The notes beneath the pieces are model-generated. The model was not told where the DNA came from. It ran no database searches and saw only the letters and a list, made by a program, of their open reading frames with translations. Positions 51,766-60,470 of a DNA stretch of 64,000 bases are shown here, in pieces (position 1 is the first letter of the stretch; each line of letters starts with the position of its first letter). The DNA is taken from NCBI RefSeq assembly GCF_016616235.1, contig NZ_CP067100.1:1609001-1673000 (forward strand), in the 5' to 3' direction. The translations under genes and the position numbers were made by a program. Source of the DNA: Bradyrhizobium diazoefficiens (lineage in GTDB: Bacteria > Pseudomonadota > Alphaproteobacteria > Rhizobiales > Xanthobacteraceae).

Positions 51766-53427
51766 TCAGGCGGCTTGCTGATCGGCGGACTTGCCGGCTT
51801 GGTGCAGGAGGTTCCGTTCCCAGGGCAGCAGTTCGCGCAGACGCGAGGTGGGAAGATCAGCGATCCGGGCGAGGACGTCGGCGAGCCAAGCCTTGGGATC
51901 GACGTCGTTGAGGCGACAGGTCGTGATCATCGTCAGCATGATAGCTGCACGATCGGCGCCACGCTGGCTGCCAGCGAAGGTCCAGTTGCGCCTTCCCAAT
52001 GCAATGCCTCTCAATGGACGCTCAGCGCAATTGTTGGTCAAGCAAATCCTGCCATCGTCGAGGAAGCGGACGAAGTCGTCCCAGCGCTTAAGCATGTAGT
52101 TCATGGGCTTCAGGACCTCGGCGGAGCGCGAGAGGCTTTCTCGCTCGCGGAGCAGCCAGTCGTGCATGTCGTCGAGCAGCGGCTTGCTCCGCTCCTGGCG
52201 CACGGCACGCCGCTCGTCGGCACTGCGGCCGTTGATGGCGCGCTCGATCTCGAACAACGCATCCAGACGTCTTACCGCCTCCAGCGCGATCGGGGAGACC
52301 GGTTTGCCCTTGCCTTCCCGGGCGGCTTTCTCGATGTCAGCCAGCTCGAAGAATCCCCGCCGCGCATGGGCCAGGCAAAATGCCGGCGTGATCGGCATTG
52401 CTTTCCTTTTTGGGTCGAACAACGGCTCGAAGCCGCCATAGCAATCCGCCTGCAGAATGCCGGCGAAGGCGGCCAGATGCCTCTGAGGATTTTCGCCCCG
52501 TCGGTTGCCCGAGGCATAATAGACCGCCGCCGGCGGCGCAGGCCCGGCGAACGGCCGGTCATCCCGCACATACGTCCAGATCCGGCCGGTCGTGCATTTG
52601 CCCTTCGCCAGGATGCGGATGGTGGTGTCGTCGCCATGAAGGCGCTCGGCTGCGAGCACATGACGCTCGATCAGCTGGAACAGCGGCATGACGGCGAAGG
52701 TTCCGTGGCCGACCTGGTCGGCCAGCGTCGACAGCGGCAGATCGATCCTCTCGGCCTTGAAGCGCACGCTCTGGCGGTTGAGCGGGATATGCATGCCGAA
52801 CTTGTCGAACAGAATCGTCGCCAGCAATTGTGGGCCGATGAAGCCGCGCGGCGTCGCATGGAACGGTGCCGGCGGCTGGCTGATCTTCTCGCAATCGCGG
52901 CAGGTGAACTTCTCGCGTACCGTCTCGATGACCTTAAAGCGACGCGGAATCTCCTCCAGCGTCTTGGTCACATCCTCGCCGACCTTCGCCAGCCGCGATC
53001 CACCGCAGCAGGCGCAGGTCGTTGGAGCCTCGATGACGACGCGCTCACGTTCGATGTCGTCCGGCCACGGCTTGCGCACCGGCCGCTTGCGCGTGAAGGC
53101 GCTCACGCTCTGGGTTTTTGCCGCGGCAGCCTGCGCAGCCAGCTCATTCTCGGTCGCCGTGGTGGCGAGTTCTTCGAGCTCCAATTCCAACTGCTCGAGT
53201 AGCCGCGCCGTGCGCTCGGAGCGCTGCCCGTGCAGTTCGCGTTTGAGCTTCTCGATCCGTAGCTCAAGATGAGCGATCAGCACCTCGCTGTCCGACAGCT
53301 CCGCCCGCGCGTTGGCGGCATCCGCGACTGCTACATCGCGTTCAGCCTGCAACGCCTCGCGCTCGGCCAGCAGCGCAAGGTAGGCGCTTGCGAGATCCGA
53401 CGGAAGATCGTCCGGCTTCGATGTCAT
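51766..53427 (-). CDS. IS66-family transposase (TnpC)
   Basis: A 553-residue DDE transposase. The N-terminal coiled coil (LLAEREALQAERDVAVADAANARAELSDSEVLIAHLELRIEKL) precedes the zinc-binding CACCGG and the DDE domain. Catalytic segments include LHGDDTTIRI, QADCYGGFEPLF and ERPLRGIALGRRNW with the terminal NCAERPL. Full length and intact. Confidence 0.94.
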   Translation of the reverse strand: MTSKPDDLPSDLASAYLALLAEREALQAERDVAVADAANARAELSDSEVLIAHLELRIEKLKRELHGQRSERTARLLEQLELELEELATTATENELAAQAAAAKTQSVSAFTRKRPVRKPWPDDIERERVVIEAPTTCACCGGSRLAKVGEDVTKTLEEIPRRFKVIETVREKFTCRDCEKISQPPAPFHATPRGFIGPQLLATILFDKFGMHIPLNRQSVRFKAERIDLPLSTLADQVGHGTFAVMPLFQLIERHVLAAERLHGDDTTIRILAKGKCTTGRIWTYVRDDRPFAGPAPPAAVYYASGNRRGENPQRHLAAFAGILQADCYGGFEPLFDPKRKAMPITPAFCLAHARRGFFELADIEKAAREGKGKPVSPIALEAVRRLDALFEIERAINGRSADERRAVRQERSKPLLDDMHDWLLRERESLSRSAEVLKPMNYMLKRWDDFVRFLDDGRICLTNNCAERPLRGIALGRRNWTFAGSQRGADRAAIMLTMITTCRLNDVDPKAWLADVLARIADLPTSRLRELLPWERNLLHQAGKSADQQAA

Positions 53428-53472
53428 GAAGCCATTGAATCAGATCGAGCATCAGATTCAAACCCAAAACGA

Positions 53473-53820
53473 TTATCCGACCCGCGTCGGACGCTGGGTT
53501 TCTTGCGGATTGCGCCAATCGATCCCGGACAGCAGGTAGCTCAACTGCGCCAGCGAGATCGTTACCGCTTCACCGGCAACCGATGGCCAGATAAACTTTC
53601 CTCTCTCGAGTTTTTTTGTGAACAAGCAGGCTCCCTGACCATCGTGCCAGATCACCTTCACAAGATCGCTGCGGCGACCGCGGAAGACAAACAAATGACC
53701 GCTAAGCGGTTCTTTGTGCAGCACCTCCTGCACTTGGAGGGCCAGCGATGGAAAGCCTCTGCGCATATCCGTGTAGCCTGTAGCCAGCCACACTCGCACA
53801 TTCCCTGGTACAGAAATCAT
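53473..53820 (-). CDS. IS66 accessory protein TnpB
   Basis: A 115-residue protein, VRVWLATGYTDMRRGFPSLA then FRGRRSDLVKVIWHDGQGACLF, which is the IS66 Orf2 signature. It helps the TnpC transposase. The start at 53820 overlaps the tnpA stop by 4 bp, so the two are translationally coupled. Confidence 0.92.
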   Translation of the reverse strand: MISVPGNVRVWLATGYTDMRRGFPSLALQVQEVLHKEPLSGHLFVFRGRRSDLVKVIWHDGQGACLFTKKLERGKFIWPSVAGEAVTISLAQLSYLLSGIDWRNPQETQRPTRVG

Positions 53821-54218
53821 CGGCGTCCAAGCACATCGAGGACCCGCGCCAACGCCTCCGGATCGACGTGCGCATCCACCCGGATGCACCGTCGGTTGCC
53901 GAGATCGATCTCTATCAATCCAGTACGCGCGGCTGCCGCCGAACGAACTCGGCCATCAACCGTAGGCAAAAGCTTCGGAGTTTCTTCAGCCGAGGCCGCT
54001 ACGGCGGCGATCTGCACCGGCGTAAAAGATGGCGCAACTTGTTCCGATGTCCGTGCTTGTCGACGCCAGGTAAACACCAGGCTGGCCGCTACTCCGTTGC
54101 GCCGCGCAACCTCAGTTACCTTCGCGCCCGGTGCCAGCGTCTCCTCGACAATCCGTGCCTTGTCGTCCTGCGACCAACGCCGCCGCCGCTCGAGCCCGCC
54201 CAAAACCTCGACCCGCAT
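53817..54218 (-). CDS. IS66 accessory protein TnpA
   Basis: A 133-residue helix-turn-helix protein: RRRRWSQDDKARIVEETLAPGAKVTEVARRNGVAASLVFTWRRQ. Like other IS66 Orf1 proteins it binds the element's ends. It is the first gene of the three-gene operon. Confidence 0.9.
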   Translation of the reverse strand: MRVEVLGGLERRRRWSQDDKARIVEETLAPGAKVTEVARRNGVAASLVFTWRRQARTSEQVAPSFTPVQIAAVAASAEETPKLLPTVDGRVRSAAAARTGLIEIDLGNRRCIRVDAHVDPEALARVLDVLGRR

Positions 54219-54476
54219 CGCCTGATGACCTTAAAGCTAGACTTAAGGTCACACGCTTCGCGAATTACCACCCGTCACGCAAGACGGTTCTTGTCGGAGG
54301 CGTACCCGATTTGCGCGCAAGACCGATGTGATACCTGACAGGGGCGATCGAGTTGGATCGGTTGCTCGCATGCGGCTTGTTCAGGCGTGTTGGCGCAGTG
54401 ATCTACGACTGATGAGGGATGCCGACATGAATGAAGACGTTCGCTATACGCTGTGGCTCGAGGAACCTGAACTCGA

Positions 54477-54992
54477 TCAGGACGATCGCGTTGCCGCGGA
54501 AGGGCTGACGTTCGAAAACGAGATCAGGAAGTCACGTCGCCGGGCAATGGGATCCGCGAGCAGCATGATCGGCCCGTCGGGCGACGTGGTTTCCAATTGA
54601 ACCGATATTTCCTGATCCGGATTGTTCACTGTCGAATCCCATTCGAACTCGGTCTCGAAGCTCGTTCCGTTTTGGCGTAGCCGGAAATCCGCTTGTTTGG
54701 CGATCGCTCCCGAATATCGATATCGTTCTACGATGCGCAGAGTTGCGCCGGTTACCGCCGAGGGATCGGACGGACGAACCACGATCTTCACGGGAGCGGC
54801 GTTGTAGTGGCCTGCTCGCGAGCCCAGAAAGTGAAAGGTCCAGTTCATCTGGATGGTGGTGCCGTCCGTCCAAGCGCCGGTGCCGCCCGAGATCAGTGTC
54901 GCCACTCGTTCCTCGGTCATCAAATCGCCTGAACTCATATCGTTTCCCGTTGCTGACACGTAACCGATGCGTTCGACCGACAGGCTTGCCAT
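54477..54992 (-). CDS. small beta-sandwich-like protein, last gene of the GMC operon
   Basis: A 171-residue protein of alternating polar and hydrophobic strands, such as WTDGTTIQMNWTFHFLGSRAGHYNAAPVKIVVRPS and EFEWDSTVNNPDQEISVQLETTSPDGPIML. No signal peptide, no cysteines. It begins 32 bp after the second cupin gene and closes the operon. A plus-strand frame at 54328-54600 overlaps its C-terminus and was rejected. The IS66 element lies just beyond its 3' end. I do not recognise its family. Confidence 0.6.
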   Translation of the reverse strand: MASLSVERIGYVSATGNDMSSGDLMTEERVATLISGGTGAWTDGTTIQMNWTFHFLGSRAGHYNAAPVKIVVRPSDPSAVTGATLRIVERYRYSGAIAKQADFRLRQNGTSFETEFEWDSTVNNPDQEISVQLETTSPDGPIMLLADPIARRRDFLISFSNVSPSAATRSS

Positions 54993-55024
54993 GCATGCTG
55001 CCGGTCCGGGGGGCTTGCCGCTTC

Positions 55025-56344
55025 TCAGTCGTAACCACCAAACATAAATAGCAGCAGGTTTTCGTCGAGAAGATTGACGAGAGCATGGAATTGGCCCGGC
55101 TTCACCAGAGATAAATCGCCCGGCTTCATGATCCGCAGCTCGACCGCGCGGTCGCGCGAAGGAAATTTCTCCCAGTCGCCCATCACCATCAGACCCCGGC
55201 CTTCCATGAGCAAGAAGACCTCCTGGTTGTCGCGATGCCGATGCATTCCGATGATCGCGGCGCGCTTGAGGATGTGGAGATCCATATAGTCAACGGCGAA
55301 GAAATCCTCTCGGCTCTTTTCGGAAGGCTTGTTGTGGTCGGCATCGAACTGCCAGTTCCTCAAGACACGGCCTAGCTCCGGCGTCCACTGCGCCCCTAAT
55401 TCTCGGCGCCGTTGGCCCTCGTGGCCGAAATAGTTCGAATAGAGATTGCGGTATTCCAGGCCGCCGACGCCGCCGTGGGGATTCTGGCTGTCGCCGATGG
55501 CGAAATAGCTGCCCCACCCGCGCATCGCCATCGAGAATTCGTAGACGTAGTTGCTGCCGTTCGCGTTGTCCCATTTCGTCGCGCCGGCGTCGGTCCAAGC
55601 GAGTTCGAGCCGCAGCGTGCGAACCGGATGCATGGTGTGGTTGGGCGCACGAGCCATCATATCCACGCCTTGTCCTGCGGACCGGGCTGCTGCCGCGCGG
55701 GCATCGTCGAACGGGACCCCGACGAAATCGCTGAATTCGCCGTGCACCAGATCCGGCCTTGAAACGAGAGCGCCACGCGCTACGGCGTCCTTGCCGCGCG
55801 GGCCGAGTTGCGCCGCCAGATCTCGACCGGGATACGCCCAAAGCTCGATCTCGTACCGGGCGGAGTCCATACTATATGGGACGATCAGATAATTGGAGCC
55901 GGTCTCGTCTTGTCCCACTTTCAGGTACAGCCGGACGGAATCTCCCGGAAATACGCCGTCGGCTCCGACCAGCGGGGAGCGGGGCACGTACGCGATGCGC
56001 AGGAAGCTTCCTACCCAATCGCCGGCTCGCGCAAAGCCGCGTGTGACTTCGGTGCCCGTCAATATGAAGTCGTAGAGGTTCTGCTTCTGGAAGTCCTCCT
56101 TGACGTCCTGCTGGCGGGGATTCTTCTTGTCACGGTCGTCGCCGGATGGACCGAGGAGAGCCAGGCTTTCGAGGCCGAACAGATGTTGGAGCGTCTCCGG
56201 AAGATAGTGCTCGCGATCGGCCTGTAGGACTGCGGCCTCCAGCACCTTGACGAGCTTCCAAATGGGATTGTTCTGATCGTAGTTGGGCCGAGCGTTCGGC
56301 GGAAACGTCCTGACGTTGGCGATTTCCGCATCGACGATGGACAT
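55025..56344 (-). CDS. cupin-domain protein
   Basis: A 439-residue protein starting MSIVDAEIANVRTFPPNARP. Two halves are visible; the C-terminal one is a clear cupin: HILKRAAIIGMHRHRDNQEVFLLMEGRGLMVMG and IMKPGDLSLVKPGQFHALVN. The H-x-H plus Glu and His form a metal site. The N-terminal 200 residues have beta-rich sequence with no known motif. It shares architecture with the upstream neighbour, so the two probably function as a pair or heteromer. Cupins in such clusters are often oxygenases or isomerases on a small substrate. Confidence 0.72.
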   Translation of the reverse strand: MSIVDAEIANVRTFPPNARPNYDQNNPIWKLVKVLEAAVLQADREHYLPETLQHLFGLESLALLGPSGDDRDKKNPRQQDVKEDFQKQNLYDFILTGTEVTRGFARAGDWVGSFLRIAYVPRSPLVGADGVFPGDSVRLYLKVGQDETGSNYLIVPYSMDSARYEIELWAYPGRDLAAQLGPRGKDAVARGALVSRPDLVHGEFSDFVGVPFDDARAAAARSAGQGVDMMARAPNHTMHPVRTLRLELAWTDAGATKWDNANGSNYVYEFSMAMRGWGSYFAIGDSQNPHGGVGGLEYRNLYSNYFGHEGQRRRELGAQWTPELGRVLRNWQFDADHNKPSEKSREDFFAVDYMDLHILKRAAIIGMHRHRDNQEVFLLMEGRGLMVMGDWEKFPSRDRAVELRIMKPGDLSLVKPGQFHALVNLLDENLLLFMFGGYD

Positions 56345-56367
56345 GATCCGACAAGCTCCGGATTGCA

Positions 56368-57519
56368 CTAGGTGCTGTGGTAAAGAAAGGCGACGAAGCG
56401 CAGCGGCTCGTCGTATGGATTTTCGATGCCGTGGATGCCTCCGCTCTTCGTGTAGATCACGCTTCCCGGAGCGACATCGAGCTTCTTGCATGGCTTCGGG
56501 TCGAGGCCGAAGATCTTGCGTTCCACGACGGGAATGGAGGCGTCCTGGGCGAGAGCCGGGTCGTCGTCGGCGCCCATGTAGGCGATGCCGCGCCCTTCGA
56601 AGACGTAGTAGAGCTCCTCGCTTCCGATGTGCTGGTGGGTTCCTTCGATCGTATGCGGCGGGATAGTCACCTCGTGGAAGAAGACGACGGTGCCTCCGAA
56701 CTCCTGCTGCAGCACCCATCGCATCTCGATGATATTGGCGTCACTCGCTTGCGGATTGTCCCCTTCCATCATGCCGTTGCGATAACGGACCGGCGCGATG
56801 TCGCGAACCTTTTTGATGAACCAGCCGCGCTGGAAATCCACGCCGTAGCCGTCTTGGCGCACGGTGTTCTGCCCGCTGCTCGGTTCCTGGGTGTTCGGGA
56901 CCTGGACGTTCCGTTGGTAATAGTTGTCCCAGGCCGCGTCTGAATCCGGAATGGCGGTCCGGGAGGGATAGGACACGTCGTTCTCGCGGAAGGCCAGGTC
57001 TATCCGCTTCAGGGCATCGAGATTGGCGAGAGCGTCCGCGAATGCCGGTACTTTGGTGATGGGACCGCGATAGCCCATCATGTCAACGACCTGGTAGTCG
57101 TGATGCTTGCCGGCCGGCGCATCGAGCGTTTGCCACAGCTCGATCTGAAAGGCATGGATCCATGGGCAGAAGTGCAACCGCACCTGCGCGTCCACCCTTT
57201 TTCCGTCGGTTGTCGTCAGGCCGACATTGGCCATGATGTCGGGGCCCATGAACCGCCCTTTCTCGCGGACCACTTCCGCAAGACGGCCGCCTCGTGTCTC
57301 GATCCGCAGAAAGTTGCAGATCTGCAGCCCATCGATGAAGACGAACCCCTTCAGCAGGTTGCTGTCGGACTTTCCGCGGACCTCCTGCACGACATAACGG
57401 TAGCGACTGCTGCGCGTCGCGTTGAGATATTGCGCGTGGTAGACCCGGTCGGGAAAGAACACGACCTCGAAGATCGAGTTGCGCGGGTCGGCGGCGATGT
57501 CGTTGAATCTCGGGTCCAT
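56368..57519 (-). CDS. cupin-domain protein
   Basis: A 383-residue protein. The cupin core is IPPHTIEGTHQHIGSEELYYVFEGRGIAYMG and VAPGSVIYTKSGGIHGIENP, with His ligands and Glu as in metal-dependent cupins. The N-terminal part (residues 1-200) is beta-rich and includes VRLHFCPWIHAFQIELWQTLDAP. It lies 7 bp from the GMC gene and 23 bp from the next cupin gene. The role is unknown, but metal-dependent chemistry next to an oxidoreductase is plausible. Confidence 0.72.
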   Translation of the reverse strand: MDPRFNDIAADPRNSIFEVVFFPDRVYHAQYLNATRSSRYRYVVQEVRGKSDSNLLKGFVFIDGLQICNFLRIETRGGRLAEVVREKGRFMGPDIMANVGLTTTDGKRVDAQVRLHFCPWIHAFQIELWQTLDAPAGKHHDYQVVDMMGYRGPITKVPAFADALANLDALKRIDLAFRENDVSYPSRTAIPDSDAAWDNYYQRNVQVPNTQEPSSGQNTVRQDGYGVDFQRGWFIKKVRDIAPVRYRNGMMEGDNPQASDANIIEMRWVLQQEFGGTVVFFHEVTIPPHTIEGTHQHIGSEELYYVFEGRGIAYMGADDDPALAQDASIPVVERKIFGLDPKPCKKLDVAPGSVIYTKSGGIHGIENPYDEPLRFVAFLYHST

Positions 57520-57526
57520 CCGATCC

Positions 57527-59338
57527 TCAGATCGTCAGCAGGTGCGAAGCGACGCGGAATGCGTTGGCTTGGATGGTCAACGTCGGATTTGCTCCGCCGG
57601 ACGTCGGCATGAACGAGCCGTCGGTCACGTAGAGGTTGTCGGCGTCCCAGACCCGGCAGTTCGGGTCCAATACGCCGAGTTCGCGCGAGGGCGCGAAGCG
57701 GGCGCCGCCCATGATGTGATTGGCTATCCGGACCGCGTTGCCGTAGACCGACCCTGAACCTAGCTCGGTGTACTTCGGCACGCCCTCGACCATTATCTGT
57801 CGGCATACGTCGGCGAACAAGTTCATCACTTGTTCGTCGTGCGGGTGGAAATTCTTGATGACGTGTCCGCATTTCCGGTTCCACTTGTCTCGGACATCCG
57901 GATGCAGTTCGATCCGGTTCTCGAAGCGCGGTATCTGGTTTGCCATGAACGCCGCCGACAGGCGCGATCCGAACGCTCCGTTGAGCCATTGCAGCGCGGC
58001 TTCCGAGGTGTGGTCCTGCGCTCCGATGAAGCCGCCCCAGAAGAAATCGAGGTCGGTGTCGCCTTCGGTCCGTGCCATCGTGATCGGCAGGCATTGATCG
58101 GACGTGTTGTTGTAGATGGCTCCTCCAGCCCACAATCCGTGCGCGTCCAGGAAGTCCTCGGAGGCGCACGAGTCGGTCGCATAGTCGCTATCGAGCGAGA
58201 TCGACTTGTCGAACCGCTGTCCCTTGATCTGGACCTCGGCTCCGCCGAAGGCATGCGTGAGGAAGAACCGTCCGAGCAGGCATCCGTCCTGCCGATAGCG
58301 GACCAGAGAGGCGAAGTTCTCCGGATCCTCCTCGGCCGACAGCATGAGCAGACGAACGGACTCGATCGCCGAGCATGCGACGATCACGAGTTTGCCGCTG
58401 ACGGTACGCCGATTGCCGCTAGGATCGCGGTAGTGGACCTTCGAAATCTTGCGTCCGCTGGCCTCGAGATGGGTCACCACGCAGTTCGGTCGCAGCTCGA
58501 GATCATGCCCGTCGCGTATCGTCGGTCGGAGCAGCGAAACCCAAGTATTCGACTTATATCCGAGAGGGTCGCCGTAACGGTTGACGTAGCCGACCTTCGG
58601 ATCTCCCGCCGTACGGCCGCTCGGCTCGTGTTTCTGCGTGATGACCGCTAGGGGCGTGCGGTAGGTCTGAAGTCCAAGCCTCTGCATTCCAAGCCGTGCG
58701 AATTCGCTGATCGGGTTCGGCAGCAGAGGCGTCTGGTAGTTGTCCTGCGAAAACTTCTTAATCTGTCCGGCCACCGTGCCGTTGATGCCGATGAGATGCT
58801 CGGCCTTCGCGTAAAAGGGCTCGATCGCGTCGTAGTCGAAGGGCCAGTCGATCACGTGCTTCAATGCGTCCCCGCCCGGATCGCCCTTCAACTGCCGTCC
58901 CTGGTTCGCCGTCTTGAGCTTGAAGTCCCGCTCGGCGAAGCGCAGGGATACCGCGCCGTATAGCTGGGTGCCTCCGCCCACGACCTGCGCAGTATAGCCC
59001 TCGATCGTGATCTTGGACCCGTCTTGCGGCCGGTCGACGTTCGTGAAGACGTGAGGTTCGTCGTTGAGGTCGGGTTCGACGTGGCTGGTGAAGAAACTGG
59101 CGCCGGTGTTGACCATGCCAGGGGTGGTGATGATCCGTTCCGGTCCGGCGTTGAACATCTCGTCGCGCTTGAAATCGCTGAGTCTGCCCGGACCTCTTTC
59201 GTCCTGTGTGCGCAGGAGTGCACCCTTTTCCAACACCAGGACCGACCTCTTCGCCCTTGCGAGTTCATAGGCGATCGGCGCTCCTCCGGCGCCGCTGCCG
59301 ATCACCACCACGTCGAACTCGTCGCGTAAGTCGGCCAT
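57527..59338 (-). CDS. GMC-family FAD oxidoreductase
   Basis: A 603-residue flavoprotein. The FAD Rossmann motif is VVVIGSGAGGAPIAYELARAKRSVLVLEKG (residues 10-39), and the C-terminal GMC motif VTDGSFMPTSGGANPTLTIQANAFRVASH contains the catalytic His541-side region HIMGGARF and Asn584. It resembles the large subunit of gluconate or sorbitol dehydrogenases. It starts 2 bp after the subunit-3-like gene, which supports a two-subunit dehydrogenase. No signal peptide is seen, unlike typical periplasmic gluconate dehydrogenases. Substrate unknown; polyol or sugar is likely from the domain next door. Confidence 0.88.
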   Translation of the reverse strand: MADLRDEFDVVVIGSGAGGAPIAYELARAKRSVLVLEKGALLRTQDERGPGRLSDFKRDEMFNAGPERIITTPGMVNTGASFFTSHVEPDLNDEPHVFTNVDRPQDGSKITIEGYTAQVVGGGTQLYGAVSLRFAERDFKLKTANQGRQLKGDPGGDALKHVIDWPFDYDAIEPFYAKAEHLIGINGTVAGQIKKFSQDNYQTPLLPNPISEFARLGMQRLGLQTYRTPLAVITQKHEPSGRTAGDPKVGYVNRYGDPLGYKSNTWVSLLRPTIRDGHDLELRPNCVVTHLEASGRKISKVHYRDPSGNRRTVSGKLVIVACSAIESVRLLMLSAEEDPENFASLVRYRQDGCLLGRFFLTHAFGGAEVQIKGQRFDKSISLDSDYATDSCASEDFLDAHGLWAGGAIYNNTSDQCLPITMARTEGDTDLDFFWGGFIGAQDHTSEAALQWLNGAFGSRLSAAFMANQIPRFENRIELHPDVRDKWNRKCGHVIKNFHPHDEQVMNLFADVCRQIMVEGVPKYTELGSGSVYGNAVRIANHIMGGARFAPSRELGVLDPNCRVWDADNLYVTDGSFMPTSGGANPTLTIQANAFRVASHLLTI

Positions 59339-59340
59339 CG

Positions 59341-60381
59341 TCAGCCCCGATATTCGCCGCTATTGCCCAAGGGTGGTTCGATCGCGCGCGCCCAGTTGAA
59401 GGCGGATAGGGACGGATCGGCGGAAGTGCGGAAGGTCTCTCCCAAAAATGCCCAACCGAGGCCTCCGGGATTGCCACCGTATTTCGGATGCGAGAAGGCA
59501 CCCGTCCACGTGTGCCTTCGCAGGATATAAAGAAAGTAGCCCGGATTGCCGTAGGCGTTGTGATCCCATCCGTCCCGGGCGAGTTCCGGCGTGTCGTTCT
59601 TCATGTCGTCGAACAGACCCTTGTATATCGGATCGCTCAAGTCGGCGGGCTCGACGCCCGGGTTGCGTCGCCTGAGGACCCTGTCGATCATCGGTAGGCA
59701 TAGTTTGTATGAATGAAGATGGTGGCGTTCCTCGCGTGCCAGAATATTGTCGATGTAGTTTGCGACGCCGACATGAATGTCCATTCGGAAGAAATGCGCG
59801 ACGTTGCCGTCGTTGAGCCCGCGCTCGATGAGATTGCGCGTTTCGCGTCCTTGAAACGGCAGAAGCGCGGACGTCATGCGGCCGATCAGGGCCATTTCCG
59901 AACGTTCGAGGTTGATGGGCTCGTTGTAGGACGACGTCCAAAAACACGACCAGGGTTCGTTCTGCGCCGTGTCCATGACCTGAGGGTTGATCGGGTCGAG
60001 TTGCGCTCGACCGTCGACGATGAATCGGTAGCGGTACCGGCGCCCTTTCGGCACTCGGAGGGTCAGAGAAAGATAATTGCTGTCCCCGACCGGCCTCAGG
60101 TCCGCTGGCGCATGCAGCCCGAGACATGGGGTCAGAAGTCGGACGACGGCGTCCCGACCGCGATACACGAAACTAACATGATTGTGCTCGGACGCGCCCG
60201 CTTCGCCACTGTCGTCCGCGTCGACGACAGGAAATCGCCAGCATTCGCTGATCTTCGCCCGCGGCAGACCGGCGTCCAGTCCGAAGAAGCTGTGCCGTTC
60301 GTCAGTGTTGTCCCGCGCCAAGTACTTTGTGCAGTGGTTCAGAATCCAGTCGGACTCCTTGTCGACGACCCTCGCGAGCAT
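59341..60381 (-). CDS. gluconate 2-dehydrogenase subunit 3-like protein with N-terminal E-set-like domain
   Basis: A 346-residue protein with GGAGG before ATG 60381. The C-terminal half shows the subunit-3 pattern HPKYGGNPGGLGWAFLGETF, which in gluconate dehydrogenases partners a GMC large subunit. The N-terminal 150 residues look like an immunoglobulin-like E-set or carbohydrate-binding fold: VRLLTPCLGLHAPADLRPVG, YLSLTLRVPKGRRYRYRFIVDGRAQLDP. The combination is unusual: subunit 3 is normally a short secreted protein. It is the first gene of a tight five-gene operon and is divergent from the GH13 glycosidase, with 89 bp between their starts. Confidence 0.7.
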   Translation of the reverse strand: MLARVVDKESDWILNHCTKYLARDNTDERHSFFGLDAGLPRAKISECWRFPVVDADDSGEAGASEHNHVSFVYRGRDAVVRLLTPCLGLHAPADLRPVGDSNYLSLTLRVPKGRRYRYRFIVDGRAQLDPINPQVMDTAQNEPWSCFWTSSYNEPINLERSEMALIGRMTSALLPFQGRETRNLIERGLNDGNVAHFFRMDIHVGVANYIDNILAREERHHLHSYKLCLPMIDRVLRRRNPGVEPADLSDPIYKGLFDDMKNDTPELARDGWDHNAYGNPGYFLYILRRHTWTGAFSHPKYGGNPGGLGWAFLGETFRTSADPSLSAFNWARAIEPPLGNSGEYRG

Positions 60382-60470
60382 GGACCCACCTCCGACGAAA
60401 AGGATCACATATCGATTGGTTCTCGTCTAGGTGGCAAAATTGTGCAAAGCTGATTTGGGGAGAGAGCGAA

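Larger units (their letters stand above)
51740..54290 (-). mobile_element. IS66-family insertion sequence (ends approximate)
   Basis: About 2.5 kb with the three-gene tnpA-tnpB-tnpC layout of IS66. Candidate ends carry TTGCGTGA inverted: GCGTTGCGTGAAGG near 51752 and its complement TCACGCAAGACGG near 54276. I could not fix the exact boundaries or a target duplication by eye. It lies between the plus-strand redox genes and the minus-strand GMC operon. Confidence 0.78.

Noticed and set aside
54328..54600. 90-residue plus-strand frame between IS66 and the GMC operon
   Set aside because: Overlaps the C-terminus of the minus-strand beta protein, which has better operon support. It cannot be excluded entirely but has no motif.
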